A program made the translations under genes and the position numbers. Positions 10,950-20,585 of a stretch of DNA of 64,000 nucleotides are shown one piece after another (position 1 is the first letter of the stretch; each line of letters opens with the position of its first letter). This DNA is from Rhodobium gokarnense (GTDB lineage: Bacteria > Pseudomonadota > Alphaproteobacteria > Rhizobiales > Rhodobiaceae): positions 23,651-87,650 of the forward strand of contig NZ_JAOQNS010000016.1 in NCBI RefSeq assembly GCF_025961475.1, given 5' to 3'. The notes beneath the pieces were generated by a model. That model searched no databases and had not been told where the DNA came from. It worked only from the letters and a program-made list of their open reading frames with translations.

Positions 10950-11635
10950 CCGAGAGAACTCACACCGCCCCCCTCTCCCGGCTGAAGAGGGCTGCGTTCC
11001 TTGCGGTCGCGATCCTCGGCATTGCCGGGATTTCGGCCGCGGCCGTCGCCGAGGCATCCCGCTACTGGGATCCTGTCTCCAAGAAGTGGATCGTCTACAA
11101 TCCGAAGCGCGTCCAAGAGGCGGCGACGGCGCAGGGCGGCACGCCGAAGCGGTTCCGCCGCACGGTCGTCGACTTCGAGACGGCGGAGCGGCCGGGCACC
11201 ATCATCATCGATGCCGACCAGCATTTCCTTTATCTCGTCCAGCCCGGCTTCAAAGCGATCCGCTACGGCGTCGGCGTCGGCCGCGACGGCTTCGGCTGGT
11301 CCGGCGTCGTCACCATCGGGCGCAAGGCCGAATGGCCGACCTGGACACCGCCGACCGACATGATCGAGCGCGATCCGAAGCTGGTGAAATATGCCAGCGG
11401 CATGCCCGGCGGGCCGGAAAACCCGCTCGGCGCGCGGGCGATGTACCTGCACTACGGCGGCAAGGACACGCTCTACCGAATCCACGGCACCAACGAGCCC
11501 TGGTCGATCGGCCTCAACGTCTCGTCCGGCTGCATCCGCCTCAACAACGAGGACATCAAGGACCTTTACACCCGCGTCGGCGTCGGCTCGAAGGTCATCG
11601 TGCTGATGTCGGGGGCGGCGTTGTATGAGTCGTAG
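10946..11635 (+). CDS. L,D-transpeptidase (YkuD domain)
   Basis: 229 residues starting at the ATG that overlaps the upstream stop. An N-terminal hydrophobic segment (AAFLAVAILGIAGISAAAVA) is a signal peptide or anchor. The YkuD/ErfK domain runs from about residue 75 (GTIIIDADQHFLYLV) to the end. Catalytic residues are His180 (IHGTN) and Cys196 in SSGCIRLNN. The family makes 3-3 peptidoglycan crosslinks or attaches proteins to the wall in the periplasm. Pairing with a betaine-type binding protein is unusual and may link to osmotic or envelope stress. Confidence 0.92.
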   Translation: MTERTHTAPLSRLKRAAFLAVAILGIAGISAAAVAEASRYWDPVSKKWIVYNPKRVQEAATAQGGTPKRFRRTVVDFETAERPGTIIIDADQHFLYLVQPGFKAIRYGVGVGRDGFGWSGVVTIGRKAEWPTWTPPTDMIERDPKLVKYASGMPGGPENPLGARAMYLHYGGKDTLYRIHGTNEPWSIGLNVSSGCIRLNNEDIKDLYTRVGVGSKVIVLMSGAALYES

Positions 11636-11699
11636 GTCAGGCCAAAATTGCGCAGTTGGAGAAGTGACTGTGCTCGCTTGGTCTAACCTCGGCCTCGCC

Positions 11700-11822
11700 T
11701 CAGTGATGGGAACGAGAGTGATCCTGGCGGTCCAGGCGCCGGCTATAGATGTAGATGCCGACAAGCACCATCGCTGCGGCGGCGAGCAATAGCAATGGCG
11801 GCCAAAGTGGCAAAAGGGTCAT
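11700..11822 (-). CDS. Very small single-pass membrane protein (40 aa)
   Basis: Reading the minus strand from the ATG at 11822 gives a 40-residue protein, starting MTLLPLWPPLLLLAAAAMVL and then VGIYIYSRRLDRQDHSRSHH, ending at TGA 11700. One transmembrane helix (about residues 4-27) is followed by a basic, His-rich tail, so the C terminus is probably cytoplasmic. The start lies 1 base after the stop of the 76-residue gene upstream and is preceded by AGAAGAAG. Coupling and composition support a real gene; function is unknown. Confidence 0.55.
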   Translation of the reverse strand: MTLLPLWPPLLLLAAAAMVLVGIYIYSRRLDRQDHSRSHH

Positions 11823-11823
11823 G

Positions 11824-12054
11824 CTAGTCTTCTTCTCGCAGGAAACCCAAAGCAATCCATTCCGCTAAAAGTAGGGCAAAGCCGACGAAAATCCAAACCC
11901 AAACGGACCAGTCGGAAAGCCTTTCCGTGTCGCCCTGACCGATCACCGGTGCGACGAACGCCCATGAAATGACGAAAAGTCCGGCGAGCCGCAAGGCGCC
12001 GCCGACGGCCTTGAGGCGCTCGTTGAAGCGTTTGTTGCGCAGTCGTCGTCCCAT
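11824..12054 (-). CDS. Small two-pass membrane protein of unknown function
   Basis: 76 residues from the ATG at 12054 (MGRRLRNKRFNERLKAVGG). A TTG-started longer version from 12087 is possible. Two hydrophobic segments are seen: LRLAGLFVISWAFVAPVIG and SVWVWIFVGFALLLAEWIALGFL, separated by a short polar loop QGDTERLSDW. The protein ends LREED. It is coupled to the 40-residue membrane protein downstream. No family is recognised. Confidence 0.6.
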   Translation of the reverse strand: MGRRLRNKRFNERLKAVGGALRLAGLFVISWAFVAPVIGQGDTERLSDWSVWVWIFVGFALLLAEWIALGFLREED

Positions 12055-12123
12055 GTGTCCGCCACATCTTGCCCGCTTTCCGATCAATCATCGCCGATTG
12101 TAACCGGAAGAAAAAGCGCCGAC

Positions 12124-12143
12124 GGGCTGACATTTGTCAGCCC
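12124..12143. terminator. Hairpin GGGCTGAC-ATTT-GTCAGCCC
   Basis: Perfect 8-bp stem with a 4-base loop between rpsI and the small membrane genes. It could be a second terminator behind rpsI or lie in the promoter region of the small-protein pair. No clear T-run follows. Confidence 0.35.
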
Positions 12144-12159
12144 ATCGGATTTTGGTCGA

Positions 12160-12195
12160 CACAAACAGAAAGGGCCGCGCGGTGCGCGGCCCTTT
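12160..12195 (-). terminator. Intrinsic terminator of the rplM-rpsI operon
   Basis: AAAGGGCCGCGC (12169-12180), loop GGT, and GCGCGGCCCTTT (12184-12195) form a perfect 12-bp stem. On the minus strand it is followed by CTGTTTGTGT. It begins 28 bases after the rpsI stop. Confidence 0.8.
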
Positions 12196-12223
12196 CCCAA
12201 TTCGTGCAGTCTCGCAAAACGCC

Positions 12224-12718
12224 TTAGCGCTTGGAGAACTGGAAGCTCCGGCGGGCCTTGGCGCGGCCGTATTTCTTGCGTTCCACGACGCGGGAGTCGC
12301 GGGTCAGGAAGCCGCCCTTCTTGAGGATGCCGCGCAGGTCCGGCTCGTAATAGGTGAGCGCCTTGGAGATACCGTGGCGCAGCGCGCCGGCCTGGCCGGA
12401 CAGGCCGCCGCCGGAGACGGTGGCGACGATGTCGTACTGGCCGTCGCGGTCAGCCGCGAGGATCGGCTGGCGGACGATGAGCTGCAGCACCGGACGACCG
12501 AAATACTCGGTGAAGTCCTTCTTGTTGACGGTGATGCGGCCACTGCCCGGCTTCAGCCAGACGCGGGCGACCGCGTCCTTGCGCTTGCCGGTGGCGTAGG
12601 AGCGGCCCTGGGCGTCCAGCTTCTGGACGTGGACCGGGCCCTCGGACTCGGCGGCGGCGACCGGCGTGGTGCCGAGTGCCGTACCCAGATCCTCAAGAGA
12701 TTGGATTTCGTCGGCCAT
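12224..12718 (-). CDS. rpsI: 30S ribosomal protein S9
   Basis: 164 residues. The conserved S9 core is present: [32 protein letters not shown], and the C-terminal basic tail [17 protein letters not shown] that reaches the P-site tRNA. An acidic N-terminal extension of about 35 residues before the core ([12 protein letters not shown]...) is common in alphaproteobacteria. It starts 2 bases after the rplM stop, the standard L13-S9 operon. Confidence 0.98.
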   Translation of the reverse strand: MADEIQSLEDLGTALGTTPVAAAESEGPVHVQKLDAQGRSYATGKRKDAVARVWLKPGSGRITVNKKDFTEYFGRPVLQLIVRQPILAADRDGQYDIVATVSGGGLSGQAGALRHGISKALTYYEPDLRGILKKGGFLTRDSRVVERKKYGRAKARRSFQFSKR

Positions 12719-12720
12719 TC

Positions 12721-13185
12721 TCAGGCACTCCTCTTGTTCTTGGCATTGAAGCTCGCCAGGTCGACGGCCTCGGGCTGCTGGGCCTCGTGCGGATGCTCGG
12801 CGCCGGCATAGATGCGCAGGTTCTTGAGCTGGGTGCGGCTCAGCGGGCCACCCGGCATCATGCGCTTGATCGCCGCTTCGACGACGCGCTCGGGGAACCG
12901 GCCTTCCAGGATCTCACGCGCGGTGCGATCCTTGATGCCGCCCGGATAGCCGGTGTGCCAGTAGTAGACTTTGTCGGTATATTTGCGGCCGGTGAACACC
13001 ACCTTGTCCGCATTGACGATGATGACGTTGTCACCGCAGTCCATATGGGGCGTGAAGGTCGCCTTGTGCTTGCCGCGCAAACGATTTGCGACGAAAGCGG
13101 CAAGACGGCCGACGACGGCGCCCTCGGCGTCGATCAAGATCCATTTCTTCTCGATCTCGGACGCTTTGGCCGAATAGGTCTTCAT
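12721..13185 (-). CDS. rplM: 50S ribosomal protein L13
   Basis: 154 residues from the ATG at 13185 ([22 protein letters not shown]), the usual alphaproteobacterial start. Typical motifs are [44 protein letters not shown]-like [19 protein letters not shown] and [20 protein letters not shown]. The longer frame running upstream has no support. First gene of the rplM-rpsI pair. Confidence 0.98.
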   Translation of the reverse strand: MKTYSAKASEIEKKWILIDAEGAVVGRLAAFVANRLRGKHKATFTPHMDCGDNVIIVNADKVVFTGRKYTDKVYYWHTGYPGGIKDRTAREILEGRFPERVVEAAIKRMMPGGPLSRTQLKNLRIYAGAEHPHEAQQPEAVDLASFNAKNKRSA

Positions 13186-13251
13186 GCGATCAGCCCTGGT
13201 TTTCGTGTTTCGATCGGGTTTTATCGGTCGGCGCGCAGTCCCCTTGACGGG

Positions 13252-13282
13252 AAAAACGCGAAAGGCGGCCGAGCCGGCCGCC
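13252..13282 (-). terminator. Terminator-like hairpin in the paaI-rplM gap
   Basis: On the minus strand a GC-rich stem GGCGGCC...GGCCGCC (13264-13282) is followed by TTTCGCGTTTTT (13263-13252). It lies about 70 bases upstream of the rplM start and 100 bases after the thioesterase stop. It may end the thioesterase transcript, or act as an attenuator in an rplM leader. Confidence 0.55.
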
Positions 13283-13383
13283 GCCAATCGCCGCGTGATG
13301 TACGGGAGCGACGCCCCGCCGTCAAGCGCTTTCTTCAAAAAAACGTTCAAAACCAGTCATTTGCCATTGCGGTAAAATAATAC

Positions 13384-13821
13384 TCATTTGTCCCGGGGCG
13401 GGATCGAATAGGTCGCCGTGGCGTGGGCGACGATGGTGTCGGAGGCGACCGAGTGCATCCGGCATTCGGTGACGGCTAGCCGCTTGCCGAGTTTCAGGAG
13501 CCGGCAGTCGGCGACGATGTCGCCCGGCTCGGGCTTCGACAGGAAATTGATGTTGAGATTGGTGGTGACGGCCAATGCCACCGGGCCGATATGGGCGAGG
13601 ATCACCACATAGGCGGCGAGATCGCAGAGCGTCATCATCGCCGGGCCGGAAACGGTGCCGCCGGGGCGCAGGTGCCGCGCGGCGGCATGAAGGCGCAGGC
13701 TCGCGGCGCCCGGCGCGATGCCCTCGATGAAATAGGACTGGCCGCCCTCGTGGATCTGCGGGAACTCGCGGTCGAGCAGCGCGATGACCTCGTCCGCGCT
13801 CATGATCGGTTCGAGCGCCAT
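13384..13821 (-). CDS. PaaI-type hotdog-fold thioesterase
   Basis: 145 residues from the ATG at 13821, which has GGAGGGG about 5 bases upstream. The hotdog/PaaI pattern is visible: GGTVSGPAMMTLCDLAAYVVI (the helix with active-site Asp) and TTNLNINFLSKPEPGDIVADCRLLKLGKRLAV. The family hydrolyses acyl-CoA or aryl-CoA thioesters in the cytoplasm. It lies head to head with the enoyl-CoA hydratase fusion (170 bp gap), consistent with a shared acyl-CoA role, and is a usual neighbour of rplM in Rhizobiales. Confidence 0.9.
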   Translation of the reverse strand: MALEPIMSADEVIALLDREFPQIHEGGQSYFIEGIAPGAASLRLHAAARHLRPGGTVSGPAMMTLCDLAAYVVILAHIGPVALAVTTNLNINFLSKPEPGDIVADCRLLKLGKRLAVTECRMHSVASDTIVAHATATYSIPPRDK

Positions 13822-13990
13822 CCGCACCCCTCCCCCGGTTTTTCTGTCGTTGGTCGCCATTTTGCCGAAGCGGGGCGCTATGGCAAGGAGGCTGACGCAT
13901 TCCCGTTCGATGTGGGTGCCTCGCCATCGACGGCGCGGGCGAAGGCCGCTAGTGTTGCGCGAAAATGTCTGTCCTGTCCGAGGAAAAGCG

Positions 13991-15370
<1,380 letters not shown>

Positions 15371-15407
15371 TGCATGCAGCAGGTAAGCGCGCAAAGTGCA
15401 GCATAAC

Positions 15408-16160
15408 CTAGCGATTTTCGCGTTCGGCCGCACATCGGCGAACCAGGTCCGACGGCAGCGTTGATGGCAATCCGGCGTCGTCGAACGCCTTTGAGAATTC
15501 TCGGGCGCCGTATCGCCACAGATACGCCTCTCCTCCCTTGACCTTTGCGACCCGTGGCGAACGCTCGCCGACGACGTAGCCCAGATCCAGGTCGGAGAAC
15601 GCGTCGATCCGCTCCACCTTGGCGGCACCCCGGACAGGTAGCCGGGTGCGAAACATGCAGGTCGTTTTGGCGTCGACGGCGTCGAATTCTCGCGCCAAGG
15701 GAGCGGTTATCTCAACGTACGCGGCTATCGCCACGACCGGAAAGGCGCTTGCCAATGCCGCAAATGCCGCCCTGCCTTGCTTCGGCAAGGCCAGGCTCAG
15801 CACGAGATAGTTGACCAATCCGATTGCGGCTGTGGCATCGGCCCCGTGGTTCCCGTACCGCGCTCCGGTTCCGGGAAAAGCATCCAGCACACCCAGGCCC
15901 GCGCACGCCAGCATCGACAGCGAAAAGAGGATATTGACGCCAAGGAACAAATACCGCCGCGCCGCCAAGATCAGGACGAACCCGAATAAATTTATGAAAT
16001 AACCGGCGTTTCTGGAAACATCGACGGCCTGCGCGACCCACGTGCGACCTTCAACGCCAAGGAAGATATAGACAATCAGGGACGCCGCGACCGCCATCGG
16101 CATCCAAAGCGCAAGGCGCAGCAATAAAGCGCGTGAAAGCATGCGGGGCGGGCGCGGCAT
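15408..16160 (-). CDS. Polytopic membrane protein of unknown function
   Basis: 250 residues. The N-terminal two thirds has about five hydrophobic segments (LALWMPMAVAASLIVYIFLG, NAGYFINLFGFVLILAA, YLFLGVNILFSLSMLACAGLGVL, AIGLVNYLVLSLALP, AFAALASAFPVVAIAAYV). The C-terminal third is soluble (FDAVDAKTTCMFRTRLPVRG to the end), with a WRYGAREFSKAFDDAG stretch. Base composition seems less GC-rich than the neighbours. No family is recognised; it may be a recent insertion between the crotonase and metY. Confidence 0.55.
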   Translation of the reverse strand: MPRPPRMLSRALLLRLALWMPMAVAASLIVYIFLGVEGRTWVAQAVDVSRNAGYFINLFGFVLILAARRYLFLGVNILFSLSMLACAGLGVLDAFPGTGARYGNHGADATAAIGLVNYLVLSLALPKQGRAAFAALASAFPVVAIAAYVEITAPLAREFDAVDAKTTCMFRTRLPVRGAAKVERIDAFSDLDLGYVVGERSPRVAKVKGGEAYLWRYGAREFSKAFDDAGLPSTLPSDLVRRCAAERENR

Positions 16161-16236
16161 GTCGATTTCGACCCGTTCGATGCGCTATCCATCAGGACCA
16201 CGATTTCAAAATCGCAATCAGAGGTTAAATATCCTG

Positions 16237-16306
16237 AGAGGCGCGCCCGCAAGCTTGAATCCGGCGGCGGCGTCGCCGTGGTTAAGCGACTTTCTCAACA
16301 GCCTCT
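16237..16306 (+). promoter_or_regulatory. Possible structured leader upstream of metY
   Basis: AGAGGC (16237-16242) can pair with GCCTCT (16301-16306), enclosing a smaller GC-rich hairpin (GGCGGC/GTCGCCG around 16263-16278). The position, 110 bases before the metY start, is where alphaproteobacterial SAM riboswitches sit, but the SAM-II core is not recognisable. Only the pairing is seen; regulation is a guess. Confidence 0.25.
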
Positions 16307-16415
16307 AAATTAGCCCCGCCTCATTTGACGGAAGCTCCGTTCTCGGCAACAAACGCGCCTGACATCTGACAACCAGATACGCAACAACCCGCCGACACCA
16401 ACAGGGGGAATTTTC

Positions 16416-17705
16416 ATGACCGCCGACCGCGAACCCGGCTTTGCAACGCTCGCCGTCCATGCCGGCGCCCAGCCCGACCCGACCACCGGGGCCCGGGTGA
16501 CGCCGATCTACCAGACCACGTCCTTCGTCTTTGACGACGTCGACCACGCCGCGTCCCTGTTCGGGCTGCAGGCCTTCGGCAACATCTACACCCGCATCAC
16601 CAACCCGACGACGGCCGTCCTGGAAGAGCGCGTCGCGGCGCTTGAGGGCGGGACGGCGGCCCTGGCGGTTGCCTCCGGCCATGCCGCGCAGATGCTGATC
16701 TTCCACACCATGCTGACGCCGGGCGACGAGTTCGTCGCCGGCAACCGGCTCTATGGCGGCTCGATCAACCAGTTCAACCATTCCTTCAAGAGCTTCGGCT
16801 GGAACGTCGCCTGGGCCGACGCCGACAACCCGCAGAGCTTTGCCGACGCTATCACCGACAAGACCAAGGCGATCTTCATCGAGAGCATCGCCAATCCGGG
16901 CGGCAGCATCACCGACATCGCGGCGATCGCCGATATCGCGCGAAAGGCCGGCGTGCCGCTGATCGTCGATAACACCATGGCGACGCCCTATCTCTGTAAG
17001 CCGCTGGAGCACGGCGCCGACATCGTCGTCCATTCGGCGACGAAATTCCTCGGCGGCCACGGCAACTCCATGGGTGGCGTGCTGGTCGACGGTGGCAGCT
17101 TCGACTGGTCGAAGGGCGGGCGCTATCCGTTCCTGTCCGAGCCGCGGCCGGAATATCAGGGCATGGTGCTGCACGAGACCTTTGGCAATTTCGCCTTCGC
17201 CATCGCCGCGCGCGTCCTCGGCCTGCGCGATCTGGGGCCCGCCATCTCGCCGTTCAACGCCTTCCAGATCATGACCGGCATCGAGACTCTCGGCCTTCGC
17301 ATGCAGAAGCATTGCGATAACGCCCAGCTCGTCGCCGAATGGCTGGATGCGCATCCGGCCGTTGCCTGGGTCTCCTATGCGGGCCTGCCCTCCTCGCCCT
17401 ATCACGCGCTCGCCAAGGCCCTGATGCCAAAGGGTTCAGGCGCCGTCTTCACCTTCGGCGTCAAGGGCGGCTACGACGCCGGCGTTGCCGTCGTCTCCAA
17501 TGTCGAGCTGTTCTCGCACCTCGCCAATATCGGCGACACGCGCAGCCTGATCATCCACCCGGCCTCGACCACCCACCGCCAGCTATCCGACGAGCAGAAG
17601 GTGGCGGCCGGCGCCGGCCCGGACGTGATCCGGGTCTCGATCGGCATCGAGGAGGCCGACGACATCATCGCCGATCTCGACCAGGCGCTTTCAGCCATCG
17701 GCTGA
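16416..17705 (+). CDS. metY: O-acetylhomoserine sulfhydrylase (Cys/Met metabolism PLP enzyme)
   Basis: 429 residues. Forms homocysteine from O-acetylhomoserine and sulfide using PLP. Typical markers are TLAVHAGAQPDPTTGARVTPIYQTTSF at the N terminus, NIYTRITNPTTAVLEERVAALEGG, SGHAAQM, VDNTMATPYLCKPLEHGADIVVHSATK with Lys210 as Schiff base, then FLGGHGNSMGG. Length and the C-terminal SIGIEEADDIIADLDQAL match MetY rather than the shorter MetZ/cystathionine enzymes. The start is preceded by GGGGGA. A clear terminator follows. Confidence 0.94.
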   Translation: MTADREPGFATLAVHAGAQPDPTTGARVTPIYQTTSFVFDDVDHAASLFGLQAFGNIYTRITNPTTAVLEERVAALEGGTAALAVASGHAAQMLIFHTMLTPGDEFVAGNRLYGGSINQFNHSFKSFGWNVAWADADNPQSFADAITDKTKAIFIESIANPGGSITDIAAIADIARKAGVPLIVDNTMATPYLCKPLEHGADIVVHSATKFLGGHGNSMGGVLVDGGSFDWSKGGRYPFLSEPRPEYQGMVLHETFGNFAFAIAARVLGLRDLGPAISPFNAFQIMTGIETLGLRMQKHCDNAQLVAEWLDAHPAVAWVSYAGLPSSPYHALAKALMPKGSGAVFTFGVKGGYDAGVAVVSNVELFSHLANIGDTRSLIIHPASTTHRQLSDEQKVAAGAGPDVIRVSIGIEEADDIIADLDQALSAIG

Positions 17706-17730
17706 TCGCCGTCCCGATTTCGAACGCCAA

Positions 17731-17766
17731 GGCCGCGCAGGTGGAAAACCCTGTGCGGCCCTTTTT
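17731..17766 (+). terminator. Intrinsic terminator of metY
   Basis: GGCCGCGCAGG pairs with CCTGTGCGGCC across the loop TGGAAAAC (one mismatch), and CTTTTT follows. It starts 26 bases after the metY stop. Confidence 0.85.
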
Positions 17767-17917
17767 CGTGTGCCTGCCGGCGCGGATAACGCAGACGTGA
17801 CGGCACCGACCCTCTTGTGATCGCGTTGCCGGTTCGGGTCGTGCGCCTTGCGTGCGATCCTCGATCCGAACGCATCCCGGCCTTTGTGCCGGGATTGGCA
17901 CGACACGGGAGGCCCCG

Positions 17918-18286
17918 ATGACCCGACTTTGGACGATGGCCGCGCTGGTCGGCCTGATGGCGTTTTCCGCTATCCCCGCGCTTGCCCATCACGGCTGGCG
18001 CTGGACGACCGGCGACAACATCGAACTCACCGGCATCATCCGCACGGCAAAGCTCGGCAACCCGCATGGCGTCCTGACGGTCGATGCGGAGGGCGAGATG
18101 TGGACCGTGGAGGTCGGCCAGCCCTGGCGCAACGAGCGCGCGGGGCTCAAGGACGGCGATCTTGCCGAGGGCGTGGAGGTCCGCATCGTCGGTGAGCCGT
18201 CGGCGGACATGAAGGAGCGCCTGATGAAGGCCGAGAAGATCTATCTCGGCGACAGGGAATACCTGCTCTATCCCGGCCGTGACTGA
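17918..18286 (+). CDS. Secreted DUF6152-like protein
   Basis: 122 residues from the ATG at 17918, with GGGAGG 8 bases upstream. A Sec signal peptide (MTRLWTMAALVGLMAFSAIPALA) precedes HHGWRWTTGDNIELTGIIRTAKLGNPHGVLTVD. The HHGW start, the NPHG motif and the short OB-like length are typical of the DUF6152 family. Function is unknown; the two N-terminal histidines suggest metal binding. Its end overlaps the GTG start of the next gene, and the pair recurs in alphaproteobacteria. Confidence 0.75.
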   Translation: MTRLWTMAALVGLMAFSAIPALAHHGWRWTTGDNIELTGIIRTAKLGNPHGVLTVDAEGEMWTVEVGQPWRNERAGLKDGDLAEGVEVRIVGEPSADMKERLMKAEKIYLGDREYLLYPGRD

Positions 18287-18758
18287 CGGGTTCCTCGCCG
18301 CCGCGGTGCTCCTCGGGGATACCGCGGTGGCGCACTATCTGCGCTTCTCGCGCTATGGCTACGCCGCCGTCAGTGCGGCACATATCTTCGGCATCGCGCT
18401 CCTCGTCGGCGCGGTGCTGCCGCTCGACTTGAAGCTGCTCGGCTTCTGGAAATCCGCCGACCGGCTGTCGCTGGTGCGGGTGCTGGTGCCGACGGCGGCG
18501 ACCGGTCTTGTCATCGCCATCGCGAGCGGGGTGCTGCTGTTTTCCGTGCAGCCCGCCGACTATCTCGCGCTACCGGTGTTCCTTGCCAAAATGGGAATCG
18601 TCGCCGCCGGTATCGTCACCGCTCTGACCCTGCACGCCCGCCACGGCCTCTGGCTGGAGCGCAGCGCGCAAGAAAAGCGGTTCTGGTTGCCGGGCCTGTC
18701 GATCCTGTGGTGGCTTTCGGCGCTCGTCTGCGGGCGGTTGATCGCGTTTGCGGGGTAA
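18279..18758 (+). CDS. Four-helix membrane protein (DUF6644/DUF2214-like)
   Basis: 159 residues from a GTG overlapping the stop of the upstream gene by 8 bases. Four hydrophobic segments are seen, with YAAVSAAHIFGIALLVGAVLPLDLKLLG as the most family-like stretch. Conserved His residues within or next to the helices (AAHIFG, LHARHG) would fit a heme- or metal-binding membrane module, but this is inference. Coupled to the secreted protein before it, the two probably act together at the cytoplasmic membrane. Confidence 0.7.
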   Translation: MTDGFLAAAVLLGDTAVAHYLRFSRYGYAAVSAAHIFGIALLVGAVLPLDLKLLGFWKSADRLSLVRVLVPTAATGLVIAIASGVLLFSVQPADYLALPVFLAKMGIVAAGIVTALTLHARHGLWLERSAQEKRFWLPGLSILWWLSALVCGRLIAFAG

Positions 18759-18796
18759 GTTCGGGCGCGTTTGTGACGCCGCCGGTATTCCCTCTC

Positions 18797-18968
18797 CCGT
18801 CATTCCGGCCGTAGCGAAGCGGAGAGCCGGAACCCATTGCCCCTGTCGATACGGTACGCGGACCGCGATTTGCCATACTGCAGCAGTGTGGCAATTGCCG
18901 AATGAGCCTGCCGACGACATACCGAGCGGATAGGGGCAATAGGCCCCGGCTCGGGGGCCGGGGTGACG
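18797..18968. repeat. Dispersed palindromic repeat, type B
   Basis: An element bounded by CGTCATTCCGGCC at the left and GGCCGGGGTGACGGCGG at the right, with CCATTGCCCC and GGGGCAATAGGCCCC as inner arms. It is related to the second halves of the repeats at 31.7-31.9 and 32.1-32.25 kb. Lies in the gap between convergent genes and holds no credible gene. Confidence 0.75.
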
Positions 18969-19026
18969 GCGGAGTTTGCGGCAACGGGGAGCGGCGAACC
19001 GTTCGGGCCGCCGGGAACGCTTCCCT

Positions 19027-20130
19027 CTACTCTGCCGGCTCGACCCTACCGTCGCCCACCCCGCGCTCGCCGATGGTGACGGACTGGAGCTGGCGGGTGG
19101 CGAGCCAGAGCACGATCACGGCGCCGGCCTGGTGGGTCAGCGCCAGGTGCATCTGCACGACGTGCAGAAGCGTCAGGACACCGACGGTCGCCTGCACAAG
19201 GACAAGGACGGCGAGCGCGATGGCTCGGCGAGAGAATGCCGTGCCGGCATAGGCGCGCAGCGTCGCCCACAGGTGCAGGAGGGCCAGGACGAACAACAGA
19301 TAACCGGCCATGCGGTGATCGAACTGCACCGTCAGGTGGTTCTCAAAGAAATTCCGCCAGGCCGGGCTCTCGAACAACAGTCCGTCCGGGATCAGCGCGC
19401 CGTCGATCAGTGGCCAGGTGTTGTAGATGAGACCGGCCTTGATGCCGGCGACCAGCCCGCCGAGATAGATCTGGACGAAGACCATGGCGAGCAGCAGATA
19501 GGCCGTCACCTTCGCCCAGCCGGCGCGCATGGGCGGCTCCTTTGCCGGAGCGAGGCTGCCGGCGAGCCAGACCGTGTAGGCGAAGATGATGCAGGCGAAG
19601 GTCAGGTGGGTTGCGAGCCGGTATTGCGAGACGTCGACCCGGTCGGCGAGCCCGGAGACCACCATCCACCAGCCGACAGCGCCCTGCAGCCCGCCGAGGA
19701 TGAAGAGCACCGCCAGCCGCGGCTTCAGCCAGGGCTCCAGCCGGCCGCTCGCCCAGAAGACCACCAGCGGCACGAGGACGACGACGCCGATCAGCCGGCC
19801 GAGCAGGCGATGCGCCCATTCCCACCAGAAGATGGTCTTGAACTCATCGATCGTCATGCCCTTGTTGACGAGGTCGTATTCGGGGATCTGCTGGTATTTG
19901 GCGAACTCTTCCTGCCACTCGCTGGCATTGAGCGGCGGGATGGCGCCATGGATCGGCTTCCATTCGGTGATCGAAAGGCCCGAATCCGTCAGCCGCGTGG
20001 CGCCGCCGACGACGACCATGGCCAGGATCAGCACCGCGACGACGGTGAGCCAGGTGCGGATCAGCGTGCGGTCGGCGCCATACCTGCCGACCCGTCGTCC
20101 CTCGTCCATTCCAGCAATCGCCGCGACCAT
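19027..20130 (-). CDS. ctaA: Heme A synthase (COX15/CtaA)
   Basis: 367 residues. Converts heme O to heme A for cytochrome c oxidase in the inner membrane. Eight membrane segments can be traced. Conserved motifs include VVGGATRLTDSGLSITEWKPIHGAIPPL, IFWWEWAHRLLGRLIG (heme-ligand His), LGGLQGAVGWWMVVSGL, YRLATHLTFA, YLGGLVAGIKAGLIYNTWP, VQFDHRMAGY and ALTHQAGAV. Type 2 (alphaproteobacterial/mitochondrial) architecture. The ATG at 20130 is used; a second at 20109 is possible. It stands alone between two repeat-containing gaps. Confidence 0.95.
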   Translation of the reverse strand: MVAAIAGMDEGRRVGRYGADRTLIRTWLTVVAVLILAMVVVGGATRLTDSGLSITEWKPIHGAIPPLNASEWQEEFAKYQQIPEYDLVNKGMTIDEFKTIFWWEWAHRLLGRLIGVVVLVPLVVFWASGRLEPWLKPRLAVLFILGGLQGAVGWWMVVSGLADRVDVSQYRLATHLTFACIIFAYTVWLAGSLAPAKEPPMRAGWAKVTAYLLLAMVFVQIYLGGLVAGIKAGLIYNTWPLIDGALIPDGLLFESPAWRNFFENHLTVQFDHRMAGYLLFVLALLHLWATLRAYAGTAFSRRAIALAVLVLVQATVGVLTLLHVVQMHLALTHQAGAVIVLWLATRQLQSVTIGERGVGDGRVEPAE

Positions 20131-20304
20131 CGTCTCTCACCGCTCCTTGAATGACGTGCTGCCAGTCGAATATCCCCGGCGGCAACGAGGCTCAAGGAGA
20201 AATGCCGCGCGTGCTGCGTCTCGACAAGGACGGGCGAAAGGCTGTAGGCAGGCGGCGGCGGTACCGGGCCGCTGCTTGGTGATCAACGGAAACGGGCGAA
20301 TTCG

Positions 20305-20517
20305 ATGCGGCAACGGGTGCGGAAACTGGTCGGGACGCTGGTCCTCGTCGCCTTCGTCATCGTCTATGTGTTCCTGGCGATGATCCTTGGCGTCGCGCTC
20401 CTGCCCGGCACCACCAAGCTGGTACAGATCGTCTATTACGTCATCGCCGGCTTCGCCTGGGTGCTGCCGGCCATGGCGCTCATTTCGTGGATGCAGAAAC
20501 CTGATAAAGTGATTTAG
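20305..20517 (+). CDS. DUF2842 family small membrane protein
   Basis: 70 residues with two transmembrane helices: TLVLVAFVIVYVFLAMILGVALL and VQIVYYVIAGFAWVLPAMALISWM. The pattern matches the alphaproteobacterial DUF2842 family, often placed next to ctaA or cytochrome oxidase assembly genes; here it is divergent from ctaA with a 174-base gap. Function unknown, perhaps related to oxidase assembly by context. Confidence 0.8.
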   Translation: MRQRVRKLVGTLVLVAFVIVYVFLAMILGVALLPGTTKLVQIVYYVIAGFAWVLPAMALISWMQKPDKVI

Positions 20518-20585
20518 GTTTTTCTTTTTTCTTGTTGATTTTATTATGCTTATTATCAGAATTGAGACCGCGCGTTTTGGAGAGG

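Noticed and set aside
16201..16415. SAM-II riboswitch before metY
   Set aside because: The conserved CUUGCAGCCAC core and pseudoknot parts were not found, so only an unspecified leader is proposed.
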